Assembly: GCA_049999805.1 (NCBI GenBank)
Contig: JBNGIO010006279.1
Location: forward strand, 1-62,532
Origin: Folioceros fuciformis
Taxonomy: Eukaryota > Anthocerotophyta > Anthocerotopsida > Anthocerotales
DNA length: 62,532 nt
Direction: 5' to 3'
Shown: piece after piece, positions 11,156 through 22,617 of the stretch
Numbering within the stretch: the stretch's first letter is position 1
Layout of the letters: each line of letters opens with the position of its first letter
The notes under the pieces: generated by a model
Told to the model about the DNA's origin: nothing
Databases searched by the model: none
Seen by the model: only the letters and a program-made list of their open reading frames with translations
Translations under genes and position numbers: made by a program

Positions 11156-11525
11156 TCAGCCACTAGCTTCCCTCTCTTCTAGCTCTCGAAGAAGACGGCG
11201 CCTCAGTCGATTAGCTTCAAGTGTGAGCTTGTGTTCCTCATACTGCATCACGATATTAGAACCTGGACGCAATTTTTTCCTCACAAACAGAAACCTACAC
11301 ACAGAACCCTACACCCAGAAATTCACTCTCCCTACAAGACACAATCTAGCTATCGGTGAGCCGAAATATTGCAGTCTCACAACATGCATCATCGGCAAAG
11401 TGGAACTACGAAAAACATACCCGCCGAGTCTGCCGTTCTGCTGCTTGTTTGACAATGTCCTCACGGAACTTGAGCACAGCCGCGGTGGCCGCCACCATGG
11501 CAACAAACGTGAATATGCGGACCAT
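11156..11525 (-). CDS. Small conserved-looking two-exon protein, 63 residues, unknown
   Basis: I rebuilt this gene from exon 1 (11421-11525, 35 codons) and exon 2 (11156-11242, 28 codons plus stop). Exon 1 starts MVRIFTFVAMVAATAAVLKF, a single hydrophobic helix with a basic second residue pair, and continues to a charged helix (REDIVKQAAERQTRR). It ends at a consensus donor, GTATGT. Exon 2 begins after ATGCAG, with a good branch-site-like TTCTAAT upstream, and encodes a highly charged helix (HKLTLEANRLRRRLLREL) to a TGA stop. Both junctions are phase 0. The layout, an N-terminal membrane anchor plus an amphipathic basic tail, would fit a small organelle-membrane or complex-accessory protein. 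I do not recognise the family. Each exon is too short to stand out as an ORF. Confidence 0.6.
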
Positions 11526-12211
11526 CTCCTTATCTAACGTGAAGCTCCTCCGCTAGCTTAGACCTAATTCACAGAATAGCCTGTCTGTCGAAGACTCTGA
11601 TCTACAGAATCCGATGCGAAGCAGTATGGCTCTCCAACGCTCAAAGATCAACGCGTTTTCCAGCAGCATCGACCGTATCTCTAAGGCGCGACTCTCTAAC
11701 ATGAACCACACACAAACGGAACGGGACGGAATAAACGAAACGGGCCTCGGAGTCCATAACAGAAACGTTCACTGGGCCTCGGATTTGCTCTTCCGAACCG
11801 GAGGCAATTAGGTCCGTAACCGAACCTGCCCCGAACGGGCATCACGTTCTGCACGCAGCTGCATTGTCGCTTGTGCGTGAAAGATTGCACCATGAGAAAG
11901 TGCACAGCATGAGCGGACTCATCAGATTCTTAAGAATGCTACAAGGAGACCTTCTCTTTGTGGGTGATAGTGAAAGCACACTCTTGCTGCCCTTAGAGCC
12001 CTGGTTGTTCTGTTGCTTCGTCTCCCCGCGGACCGTGAATTCTCGGGACTAGCCTCCCAGGTATGCTGGGTTGTGGCTTGTGGCTTGTGTGATCTGAGTG
12101 TGCACGTGAGCACATTGGGGCTATTTGTGGCCCTGGAATGTGTAGAGTCCGAGGTCTCTCTTGTTCCGCTTTAACATCCTCAACTTTTTTTTTTTGACAT
12201 TGCCAGCAAGC
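11526..12211. promoter_or_regulatory. Head-to-head promoter region, small protein / kinase-PP2C
   Basis: This 686-bp interval lies between divergent start codons. It contains a 12-T tract at about 12184-12195, just before the kinase-PP2C ATG, and otherwise no element I can name. Confidence 0.4.
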
Positions 12212-15200
12212 ATGGGGGAGCTCTCCACAGCAGATGGCTCTGAAGTAAGAATATCTCCAGCTGAGCCAGCTCGATCACCTAACAACACTTGTGTTCGTGG
12301 CTGCTGCCAGAACGATAACATTTCATTATGCGTCTCTAAACCCGGGCTGCAGCTGGGCCAGGAGATAGCAAGAGGTAACGGCCTGAATGGTCTTTGCATA
12401 TAGGCCTTGCTTAAACATGCAGCATACCTTGAACTGACGTGTTCCAATCGAAGGTGCGGAGAGCGTGGTCTACGCAGCAAGTCTGTCTGGAAGACCAGTA
12501 GCAGCGAAGAAGCCAAGGTTGGCAACTGTTAATGACATTGATCGGTTTCACCAGGAACTTCAGCTTTTGAGGTTAGTCTCACAGTCAGAATGTGGTTCTT
12601 GCAATGCCCCCCTTCCCTTAAGAGGTATGTGTGATTCAACATTGTGCAACTACTCACCTGTTGGCTGCTTGTTTCTTGTTTATTCTGCAGTGGACTGGAG
12701 CACCCCAATATTGCCTTGCTTGTGGCTGCCCGAGCTCATCCGCCTGATTACATGTTTCTGTTCGACCTTTTTGAGAATGGCAATCTCTCCCGAGCTCTAC
12801 ATGTCCTGGAGTGGCAACCTTCCTTGCAGCAAGTGTTAACGATTGCCAAGCAGCTAGGTTTTGTCGCCTAAACCCTGCTCCTGCTTGTTCTGGTTTCTTG
12901 AATCCCTCCCTGTTAGCTGGTGTGCCTCAATCTGAAGTCACTGACGACGAAGGACTCGCACGTGCAGCAAGTGCTCTAGGCTACTTGCACAAGAAGGGTG
13001 TTGTACACAGGGACGTGAAGCCATCCAACATTCTGGTACACCTGCCTTCTCTAGCAGCATTTCAGTGCAACTGTATGTATGAGCTGCAACTTCTTGAGGC
13101 AAATGGTTGCCCTTGCATGTGCTCGCAGCTTGATAGCAGTTGGGGAGCCCATCTATCTGATTTTGGTCTGGCAACTTATGTCAGCAATCTAGAACAGCCC
13201 AGTGTCCTTAACTGGAAGCCGACTGGCAAGCCAACCGGCGGGTTTCATAAGAAAAACATGGTCGGGACTCTGCTGTACATGGCCCCTGAAGTTCTGAAGA
13301 AAGAGGTGCAAAGTGAAAAGTCTGATGTCTATGCCTTTGGAATTACCATCAAGTGAGTTCAAGAAATGTAGAAACTGTTCAGGTCATGGATTGTTTGAGG
13401 CTTTCAGGTCTCTCTGTGAGCTGATAGGCGGACTGCACAATCTGGTAGGTGGCTTTTAACAGCTTCTGCTGTATGTGGCAGTGAGCTCATAACTGGTGTT
13501 GTTCCTTATACAGACCTGAGAACTGAAGCTCAGGTTTGTCCGACAGCTTATTGGTCATGACAAGAGTTTCCAATGAGGCTTGGGTTTGATCTTAACACCA
13601 TTTATCCTTACAGGCTCACACAGTTCTGGAGATGAACTATACAGAGCAACAACTGTCTGCTGCAGTCTCATCAGGAGAATTGCGGCCTAGTCTTGCCACC
13701 CTGGAGATGGGTGCGCCAGCCAGCCTCAGCTCGCTGATAGAGCAGTGCTGGCACAATGATCCATCACAGAGGCCGTCCTTTGATGATATTATCAACAGCC
13801 TTGCAAGCATCAGTGCGGACCCCGTTGTAGTTGCGGAGCACAACGGGCAAACCCGGATGCCCTCGAGAGGATCTACAACCCAGCCAAAATACGTTGATAT
13901 GGATCTCACTGATGTCGATTGGTCAGCTCGTGCTGCGGAAAATGGTCCAGGGGCAGGCGCTGAGCTGAAGGAAACTCGTGCAGAGTGGCCATGTGCATCC
14001 ACGAGTGACTCATATGTTCCGAAGTTGACGTGTGGCTTCTTTGCTACTCAAGGCGCCAGGGAAACGATGGAAGATACAAACTTCGCTCTGTCTCCGTTTA
14101 TGGATCAACCGTACATGCACTTGTTTGGAGTTTTTGATGGACACAGAGGTATTTCCTGCCGGCCTGTGCGATGATGGACGTCTAAATTCACATCTTGCAA
14201 AGTGGATGACGGACTATTTTGGCTTTCATCATTCTCATCTCTGGGAGTGTGACTGCAAGGTTCTGAGGCAGCGGAGTTTTCGGCCTCTGCCATCCACCGT
14301 CACCTGTCCAAATACTTGACCTTGACAAGGTGTTCGAATGACCTCCTATTGCCCACGTTCAGGTTTGAGATGCCCACAGGTCTTGAAATTCTCACAGTTG
14401 GCTGGTGTTCATTGGCAGCCCAGCAGAGGCCTTACAGTCTGCCTTTGTTCAGACAGATGCTTCATTCCGTCGTGAGCTTGATTCGCTACGGGATCAGAAG
14501 AAAGGTGGTGGAAGAGAGTGGCACCCTGGGTGCACCGCTGCCGTGGTTCTGGTGTTGAATGACAAACTCTTTGTTGCCAATGCCGGAGACTGTAGAACTA
14601 TTCTGTGCAGAAAAGGTGCAGCTGTGGAACTTAGCCAGGTATGTGGCTTCTGCAATCCCCTGGCTTGGAATTGCCTCCAGCACATGCTCGTTCCACTTTT
14701 GTGTGAAAGATGGTCGCTCTGCGTCGGGGATTGTTGACACTTGCACATGCTTTGCCAGGACCACACCGCTGATTGTGTTGCAGAACGGGATCGGGTAGTT
14801 AAGGCAGGAGGCTATGTGGAGTGGCGTGTTGGTGCTTGGCGTGTGGGTGCTGCGGCACTAGAGGTACTTACGTTTTTGTCTTGAGCACTGTGTGCCTTCC
14901 TTTCCTTCGCAACCAGCTGCATGTCTGTCTGCTAAACCCCTCCTATGTTTTCAGGTCACTAGATCCATAGGTGACGATGACCTTAAACCGGCCGTGACGG
15001 CAGAGCCAGAGATTCAGGAAGTCACGCTGTCAGCCGATGACGAGTTCTTGGTAAGAAGGAAGAAAGTGTGTGTGATGCTTGTATCTGAATGTGTCAATGT
15101 CTCTCCCATCTCAACTGTGTTGAACAGGTGATGGCAAGCGACGGGCTGTGGGAAATCCTTGATAACGCGGAAGTGGTCTCCTTGATCAAGAACACGGTCA

Positions 15201-15322
15201 AGGAGCCTTTTATGTGTGCCAAGAGGCTGGCCTCTGAAGCGATTGAGAAGGGCAGCAAAGATAATATCACTGTCATCGTAGCCTTTCTCCGCCCCGTCTC
15301 CACGGTTGAGCGTATCTATTAA
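12212..15322 (+). CDS. Protein kinase and PP2C-like domain-containing protein
   Basis: A fusion of a Ser/Thr kinase domain with a PP2C phosphatase domain, as in Arabidopsis At2g40860 (about 658 residues). Twelve exons: 12212-12374, 12454-12571, 12691-12857, 12968-13035, 13129-13352, 13482-13533, 13614-14148, 14260-14329, 14419-14638, 14759-14863, 14955-15050, 15128-15322, giving about 670 residues. The kinase half shows a degenerate glycine loop (RGAESVVYAA), VAAKK lysine, HRDVKPSN catalytic loop, DFGLA and MAPEV; all catalytic residues are kept. The PP2C half shows RETMEDT, VFDGHRG, GCTAAVV, VANAGDCR, VTRSIGDDD, MASDGLWE and SKDNITVIV, so the metal-binding acids look intact. Every junction restores frame with GT-AG ends. 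A kinase and a phosphatase in one chain suggests a self-contained phospho-switch; substrates are not known from the sequence. Confidence 0.93.
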
Positions 15323-15755
15323 CCAATTGAAATTTTGCAACACTTCTTCCTCTTTCCAAAAGCAAGGAAGTACATACGTACACGAGGGCGGCTTGAGGTA
15401 CTTCGGCCGAAAAGCAAGGCACCCATCCATTGAAGTATCCACGCGTGCATGTATAACAGGGGGCTTGCCAGAAAGCTACATAGGAGATCGAGAAGTTTAT
15501 TCCAGATGACGTCACGAGTAAATAGACAAGCAATCCATTCCAGTCAGAACCTTGTGGACTGAGCTGGGTTTTATTGTACACTCTCACCACGCGCTCACGT
15601 AAGGTTACCAAGACTGAAATTAATTTCATACCTTCCCTCATTACCTTTTGAGCAGTGGATCAGTGAGGGCGCCCTTGTCCAGGGACCTCACTTCCAGATG
15701 GGGCCATGTCTTGGCGCTTCCAACCACATTCTTCACCAAGATGGTCGACCCGCCA
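15323..15755. other. Convergent 3' UTR interval
   Basis: This interval lies between the stops of the kinase-PP2C gene and the DUF1218 gene. No coding signal or repeat is seen. Confidence 0.4.
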
Positions 15756-16835
15756 TCACCCATATCCCAACTTCACAGTGTCGAGCTTGAGCGTATCCAG
15801 CAGGGAACGTGCATCAGATTGAGGGCCATCATCATTGGGAACGGGAGCTGGTGCGCTGATTGTCTCATCTACCAGTACTAATATGGTGGGGCGTGGGGGA
15901 GAGGACAGTGGTTGTCGGGTGTAAAGCTCCAGGCTGGTCTGCTCTGCGTTTCTGGCCTCTAATTTCAGGGTGTTCATTGCAGCAATGTAGAAAGCCACTC
16001 CTAAAGAACTCGAAGCGAGGGCAAACACACCAGCAGCCGCAAATAGTCCTTGCCTGACCACTAAGCACTGTGAATGTGGTTGCCCGTCATCCTGAAGATG
16101 ATCAGCTTCAACTGTGATGCCAATAAGCAATAATACTGCTGTAACAGCGAAGCTTATCCTGCAAACCAACACAAGCGCTCTGCTCAACACTTACTAAACT
16201 GAGCCAGATCCACCATAAAAATAAGTAGGAAGCAAAGAGGAAGTGATATGAGCCTTGTGAAAGGCCGGGGTGGGGTGCGCTCACCAGGACATCACAAAAA
16301 AGGCAGCAGCTTGCCAGCGGAGGGACGCAGCCGATATCGAGCTTCTGGTTAAGGGCGTGGAGGATCGAAACGTGTTCCGAGTAGGTGGGTGGCATAAGGC
16401 AATACCCATAAATGTTTGTCCAGCAGCAAGTGCTACAATAACGGCCACAAGGGCACCTGCTGCACAGCTCACTGGAGAGGTGCCATTGTTGGTGTACATA
16501 CACATGATAACCACTTTCGGATTTTCGCCAGGAGGGATGACAAGATCCCATTCAACCTGCAGTTGCAAGTTCAGACAACAAATAAGCATCTGTGCTCGAC
16601 ATACAAAAGTCTAGACTGCAGCACGTTCTACATTGATAGCTAGGCAACCAGTGAAAGGCAAAAATAGAGAAAGGAGAGCATGATGTACCTGCGATCTTGT
16701 TGTTTCGGCCACCAAGCAGAGGACGAAAGCGACCAGCCCCAGAACTGTACATAGAACCATCACAATCGTTCCCTTCCTACTTCCAAGCATACCCTTGCTG
16801 GGATCGACCTCGAGGTCTGCGTGCGTGACGGCCAT
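15756..16835 (-). CDS. DUF1218 four-helix membrane protein (MWL/DEAL-like)
   Basis: Three exons (16689-16835, 16285-16556, 15756-16158) join in frame to about 273 residues. Four membrane segments are visible: GTIVMVLCTVLGLVAFVLCL, a second in GALVAVIVALAAGQTFMGIA, a third in SFAVTAVLLLIGITV and a fourth in GLFAAAGVFALASSSLGVAF. The first is followed by the family's AETTRSQ motif, and a short cysteine-bearing loop precedes the second. The order matches plant DUF1218 proteins such as MODIFYING WALL LIGNIN and DESIGUAL, which affect lignin content and leaf symmetry. The roughly 90-residue C-terminal tail, rich in Pro, Ser and Asp, is longer than I expect for the family. It converges on the kinase-PP2C gene. 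The exact function cannot be read from the sequence. Confidence 0.85.
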
Positions 16836-18858
16836 TGCCTCGACCTGCTCCTGCTACTTCCAGTCAAACTACAATTCCCAGCTTTGTGACGCCCTTAAAT
16901 CACGGTCGGCCCAACCACTGAACAAGCCCTAACAGAAGCTAGACTGAGAGTCTCAGCTTCCAACGCGCATGCCTGAATTCACAATCATGCGACAGTTAGA
17001 CGCCCACTCCAATGCATCGCCGGGTCCTCAGATAACCTAACGGCAGAAAGATGAGCACGCATTCCCCTCCCTTCCCCCCTAGGCCAACCCGATCCGAGAT
17101 CCCGCTTCTCGTCTACAAGAACTCCACGTGTTGTTCCTGTTCACAACTCACCTCGAAGGCCTCCGACACTTCATGTCTTCCTACCCCCGAGCTCAGATCA
17201 ACCCGCTTCCCTCCGCTACAGTGCCAGATCCCGGGACCGAAGACAAACAATCCCCGAAATTCCAGCGGCACCGGATTGGCCGCAATCTAAACGGAAGCCG
17301 AACCCGAGGTCGCAACAACGATCCGAAACCAAACAGCCGCCTTCCCGATGCCAATGCGCAGATTAGTCCGCCACCAAGCGCAACCAGAATTCCGCATTAG
17401 CTACAGCTCCGCGTCCATCTCCTCCCTGGGATCCGAATTCCCGATCATCCTTCCACCAGAATTGCGCGCCCTGTCAAGAAGAGCTGCCGTGTGCTGTCCA
17501 GGTACCCCGGAGCCGGGATCCCGCCATGGCATCCGAGCTCCCTCCAATGCCGCAGCGACGGCCGCACGCCTGGCCCCCGCTCCTGTCACGCCCCGATTAT
17601 AGATCGCTCCACCGCCCTTGCTCCCGCTCTTTCCTCCGCGCGCACTGACGGAGATCGGCAGAATGCTGCGACACGCGAGTGGCGAATCGCGAATCTCGAA
17701 TCGCGGGACGCGAGTCGGAGGAAAGCAGCGCAGCCACAATGGATCACAAGGCGGCACATCCAGCCAGAATGCCACGCCAGAGGGAGCAGGCTGGGGCGAA
17801 GCACGGCCAGGTCAGGCAGGCAGGTGCCAGCCTCGGTCCCCCGGAAGATGTGGTAACTGGCTCGCTCGCCTCCAGCTCCAGCCTCCAGGTCGGGGACCGG
17901 GTCGGGTCGGGTCGTTATCACGCCTATCTCGACCCGGCCAGCCGATTTAACGATACCAAAATAAAAAAACAAGCCATTGGGAATCGAGACGCGTGTCCGG
18001 GGGGTGAGGCGTAACATGGCAGGACGCAACGCGGCAGGCGTCCAGGCGGTCAACCTGAGGCGCATTTTCCGTGGTACAAAGAGGATGTGCCTGAGAACAG
18101 AGCCGGCGCACCTACTGCACCTTGGCGCTGGGCTCCACCTGACCTCACCATCGCTGTATTTCGATCGTTTCTCCCGCAGTGTGCGTCTCAAACTGTGGAT
18201 CATCTACAAATCTAGCTCTAACCAGCCTGCAATCTGTTGCAGCCATTCTCTCCAGCCTGCAATCTGTTGCAGCCATTCTCTCCAGCCTGCACTGTGTCAC
18301 TGTATATTGCAGCCTGTCCATCTCCGTCCACCTGTACTTTTCAAAGATTAGGATATACGACGCTTAGCATGCTGGAAAACAGTATATCCTTGCACAAGAG
18401 TAGACCACCTACCATCCACACCATGACCCACGTCGTGAAAAACAAAGTTCAATTTCTGAATGAAAGACACAAGCCAAATTCCTACCCGTCATGACTAAGA
18501 GAACCTGGGAGTAGAGAACCCAAGGCAACACAGAGGTTTGGGCAGGAGCTCTGGCCTGGAGGCTGGGGCGTCTTGTCGAGTTGCAACAGACTGGCTACCG
18601 GACATCCCAGTCAGTGGGTGAGGCTTTTCAGCCCTCGGTGGCAGATGATAGTGAAGTTCTGATCGGTCGAAGATGTTAAGTAAATGCTGAAGGAAATGAG
18701 TGCTCGCATGGAAGAGACATTGTTCGTCTACCTACAAAAATCCAACGGAAGATGAATATCATCCCCGGGTACACGTGGTTAGGGACGAGAGGTGAAGAAG
18801 TGAGGAGCACTTTTTTCGGGGCGGGAACAGGCCCATCTTGTGGTTGGTTATTAGGCTA
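16836..18858. other. 2-kb intergenic region, partly GC rich
   Basis: This interval holds the promoter of the DUF1218 gene (right side, minus strand) and the 3' flank of the DnaJ-like gene. Long frames at 17586-18203 on both strands follow from GC-rich DNA, overlap each other and show no domain. A 30-bp unit (CCAGCCTGCAATCTGTTGCA...) is repeated about 2.4 times from 18222 to 18295. No further gene is supported. Confidence 0.5.
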
Positions 18859-19763
18859 CTAGGATTCTGGTTCAGCTTCGTCCATGACTTTGATGTCGTC
18901 TCGCGAGGTGATCCTTTGCACAAAACCTGGCGAGGGGTGTGGAACAATTAGTAGGCTGCAGTGCACCGTGAGAAGTAGTAGGGCAGTGCTCTAAGGAGAC
19001 GGTGGGAGGGAGGGTGACGATGCGTACCGAGCCCAAGACAGGCTATGCAGCTGCTGTTCACCTCTCGCCCCCTTTTCCGGTGGAAGCTCACCGTGCCTGT
19101 GCCTTGACAGCTCTTGCACTTGCCTGTCCATTGGTAGACCACGTTCTTGCACTCCTGCAAAATAGAAGGCAACTGTTCAGACGACATGCAGCTGAACCCC
19201 GTGTTGCGCAACACCTAAACCCTACCAAAACCTTGGATCTTCGAGGAGGATGGTGAGCACACCTGTACTTCTGCATTGCAGTTCACAAGTTTATCGACTT
19301 CCTCCTTGGAGAGGGGCTTGGGCGAGGGGTAAGCCAGGGGCAAGGGTAGGGCCGAGTCCTTCTTCAGCCGGCTCTCTTCTTTCTTCTCCCACCACTTCCT
19401 AGCATAGATTGTAAGACTAGGACCTGCGCCAAACAAACCAGCGCTATACGAAGATGGTCAGATTGCGAAATCTCCAACCGGAGCTCCTGACAGCAAATCC
19501 GATGGACATTGAGCAGCAGAAACGAGAGATCCTTACCAGCATAGCTGCGAGCTCAAAATGTCAGGACAAGGCGAAATGCAAACTCCCCACCGCACGCTCT
19601 TCCCTTGGCGCCTCCCCATCCCCAGTCCACTGCACTGCTCCTGCCATCTGGTGCCGCCCAGCTGAGACACAGCGACAGGGCCGGGCCACGGCAAGGATAC
19701 TGATGGAGCAATGCTGCATTCTAAGGGGACGGAAAGCCAGTGAGCAGCAGGAGAAGGCGTCAT
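18859..19763 (-). CDS. DnaJ-type zinc-finger protein, probably plastid targeted
   Basis: Four exons (19537-19763, 19263-19443, 19028-19154, 18859-18926) join in frame to 200 residues. Only fragments are visible as open frames, and the joins rest on GT-AG sites and phase. The zinc site is formed by CKSCQGTG and CIACLGLG, two CxxCxGxG motifs of the DnaJ cysteine-rich type, with no J-domain. This leads to FVQRITSRDDIKVMDEAEPE, the C-terminal pattern of a plant family annotated as 'chaperone protein dnaJ-like'. Upstream is a conserved-looking block (FGAGPSLTIYARKWWEKK, then PLPLAYPSPKPLSKEEVD). The first 75 residues, poor in acids and rich in Ser, Pro and Ala, resemble a transit peptide. Family members are usually thought to act as small zinc or redox chaperones in plastids. 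ATG 19763 is the first in-frame ATG. Confidence 0.75.
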
Positions 19764-20318
19764 GGGCTTGGCCTGTAGAGACTCCAATGCTGCACAAGCC
19801 TCAGCGCTGCGCCTGACAAAGAGCCTCCAGGGTACAAAGCAGAGGCACAATCACTACCGACCTGGCAACCACTGCCATGAAGTGATCACGAGGTACTGTG
19901 ATCGCTCCACGCACCTGCTCTGGCCGCCATGACTGACTCCCACATTTATAATAAAATAAGGAGCAGACAGGTTGAAGGATGAAACGTGCCTTGCCTCTCA
20001 AGCTCCCGCATATTCTCCCTTCATCGAGCTTGAGAAGTCCTGCAGCGTGCCTGTCGCACGGAGATGATACCTGGCCGGAAATTGTCCAGGCGGCCACTCC
20101 TTACATTCACATAGCTTGCCACTGGACAAGTGGCTTTTTCTTGCTGGTGAGCCTTCCGAATCCAGCACCAGCCCTATTCTGAGAGGCTGGGCTTACATTA
20201 CGATGTGCTTTTGCAAGCCTGGCAGGAATCCTTAACAGCGACCACCGAGGGAGTGATGGTGTCGTCTCCCGGATCTGGAATCTGAAGCGGAGATAGGGCA
20301 CATCACGGGCGCTGTGAG
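19764..20318. promoter_or_regulatory. Head-to-head promoter region, DnaJ-like / VMA22-like
   Basis: This 555-bp interval separates divergent start codons. The left 90 bp remain open in the DnaJ-like frame but carry no ATG there. No named regulatory motif is seen. Confidence 0.4.
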
Positions 20319-21543
20319 ATGGGACTTGAGCCGGCTGATACAGAATTGCTCACCCTGGACGAGGAGAATATTGTGGGATCGACGCTAGACAGCGAGGTGA
20401 TCCGGTGCCTGGATGCTGTGACGTCTTTGCTGGACCTGCAGCGGTCTACGAGCAACCTTTTGAGGGAGGTGAGTCAATCTGTTGCTCAAATCTTGCTGCC
20501 AGACATATCTGTCCTCCCCGGTTGTAGATGTGATAGTGAAGCGAAGGATTGTGTTGTGCATAGGGATGGTTGGAGATAGCGAAAGCACGGTACACCTTAG
20601 GGCCAACCCGCATAAGCTATCCTCTCTTCAGCCTTCGTCCTTGCGCGGCCTCTACTCTTGTTGGTCTGAGTAGTGTTCCTGCCGACTGCGGAGGTTGGGA
20701 TTTTTCTAGATCCTGTGTTGCAGTTGTGTTCAGTGTGATGTGGGCCTTGGAGCTCGGGTGCTGTTTGACACTTTGCTTCTTTGAGAGCGATTGGGACAAA
20801 CATCCGTAGCTAATCGGTTGTCTGTCTGCAGCAGATCAAGACAAAGGAGCTGATTCTGATGAGGGATTGTCGTCAGCTGATTCCATTGAATTCAACTTCA
20901 AACTGCTGATGGGAGGCTTTGAAGAACAAGAACGTGTTGCCTTCGAAGATGAAGTCAAACCTGCGGTTGCTCCTGCCAAACTGAGGCGTCGCGTCACTTT
21001 GCAAGGTTTACGAGGTAGAGAATTCTTTGTTTCCTGACTTGTGGCACTTGTCTGTCTGACGGTTGAGGTTGTATCAGGCCATGCAACTACGGAGAAACTG
21101 GTGGACGCCTTGGTGCTGTCAGATGATTCAGAATCAGATGCTGAGACTGATCCCTTGTCTTCGAAGGTTTGCCGTTTTCTCCATGCAGTCCTATCAGTTC
21201 CCATCATTTATGATGGAATGCAACATCTTAATTCAGTCTTTGCAGGCAAATAGACATAAGCAGGACCCTCTGCTTATGTTTGGCACCTTGATTCCACCAC
21301 ACCTTAGGGCAGCACAGAGCTTGTTTACAAAAGGTAATGCGTCTTACCAGTATTTTTCTCAACAAGAAGCTTTTCAAGCTCATATGTATGTCTGGACTGT
21401 CGTGTGCAATTTTCTTGACAGCTCTGGAGCTAGTGATCAAGATAGCTGAGACAAAATGCGTGATACAACTCTCCTGTGACAAGGTCATGGCCCTCAAACA
21501 TAGGGATCCGTTGCATACACACGAAGATATCGGAACATCATGA
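20319..21543 (+). CDS. VMA22 / CCDC115-like V-ATPase assembly factor
   Basis: Six exons: 20319-20468, 20564 to about 20669 (or 20663), 20832-21014, 21078-21166, 21246-21333, 21422-21543. Exon 1 gives a helical segment (VIRCLDAVTSLLDLQRSTSN) that runs across the splice into LREGWLEIAKARYTLGPTRI, the N-terminal signature of plant VMA22-like coiled-coil proteins. A variable acidic stretch follows (DKGADSDEGLSSADSIEF; LSDDSESDAETDP). Then comes the diagnostic C-terminal motif DPLLMFGTLIPPHLRAAQSLF and a helix ALELVIKIAETK. VMA22 acts with VMA12 and VMA21 at the endoplasmic reticulum to assemble the V-ATPase Vo sector. The exon 2 donor is ambiguous between two sites, and exon 3 has a CAGCAG tandem acceptor, so one to three residues are uncertain. 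Confidence 0.75.
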
Positions 21544-22129
21544 GCTGTGTACGAATACAAATGGGACTGAGCAACATCCTGCCATTATGCTTGAAATGTG
21601 CACGTTTAAACAGAGTTGAGCACCAAAACTCTTGCAAGGAAATGTGTATGAGAATTGGATTACACTTGGAGCGAGAGATTGACGTTGTCACCGACAGAAA
21701 AAACCTTGTACAAGATGTGGCCCACTGTTGCACATAAAAAGTGCTAACAAGTGACTTGTCCCTCCATGACAAAAGGATGGAAGTCATCTGTACTGAAAGT
21801 GAACTAACAATCACTCAGGCGGAGAATCCGCTGTCAGGCCCTCAGTTCGCTAGCTGTGTGAACTGACAGAGACGAGTTGTCCCGCTGTAAGGTGATGCGA
21901 GCTGTCTCCATGATGGCAGAACATCTTCAGAAGGCAATTCCGCATCATGTCAAGCTTTCAAGCGACCGGATCAACAGGCAAAAGCATGCAAATTCCGTGT
22001 CCACATCGTTGCTGAGTTCGCCATCTCAAACAATGTCAAACAATGCGCTATAAGCATGAAGGAGAAAGGCGAAGCTAACAACAAACGACAAAGCCTGAAG
22101 GCACTGCGAGTAATGTGTTACATTTCACC
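21544..22129. other. Intergenic region
   Basis: I see no coding frame with recognisable content and no repeat. It is the transition from the gene island to the F-box repeat zone. Confidence 0.4.
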
Positions 22130-22540
22130 CGGTCCCCACGCTTCCCATGGAAGAACATCTGGCCAGGCTACTATACGCTGTTGGAGCCATCTTGTGTAAG
22201 TAAAGAGGATTGTAGATTTGTAGTATTTGATCCCTATCATAAATATGTCGTGTTCTTCTTGTCATGTGAACCTGCGGTCCCAAGGAAGGATGCCTAGAGC
22301 CGCTGACATCGAGCATCCCGTCATTCAAATGTCCCCAGCTACAGTTGTCCACCACTCTCCATCATGCCGGTGCACGCTGAAAATGTGGCCAGACCCATAT
22401 CAACTTATAACAAGACGTTTGATCTGTCTGCCGAAGACCTTCTCCAGGCGGAGTACAGTGTTACATACATCGCTCCCAGTCTTTCCCGGTCCCTATCCAG
22501 GAGAATCGAGACCGGGCAGGGAAACGATAGGCAAATGTAC
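22130..22540 (-). pseudogene. Broken F-box gene copy (5' part, internal deletion)
   Basis: Read on the minus strand, this stretch matches the start of the neighbouring F-box genes: the 5' flank, the start region (MVDNC...LNDGM), and then GHIYDRDEIL-like sequence (RHIYDRDQILQIYNPL). The helical F-box segment between these two parts is missing and the entire C-terminal region is absent. At 22530-22545 the copy ends abruptly inside the 5' flank and joins the 3' flank of the next F-box gene, with a short shared AATGTACATGATTTT-like sequence at the junction. Confidence 0.75.
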
Positions 22541-22617
22541 ATGATTTTGGAGCTGCATAATTGGTAGTAAGCAAACTTCATGATCTGGATATCAAAACTT
22601 CACGGATTGAAAGAGCT

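Noticed and set aside
17586-18203. 205-codon minus-strand frame
   Set aside because: GC-rich DNA keeps several overlapping frames open on both strands; no domain, no splice context.
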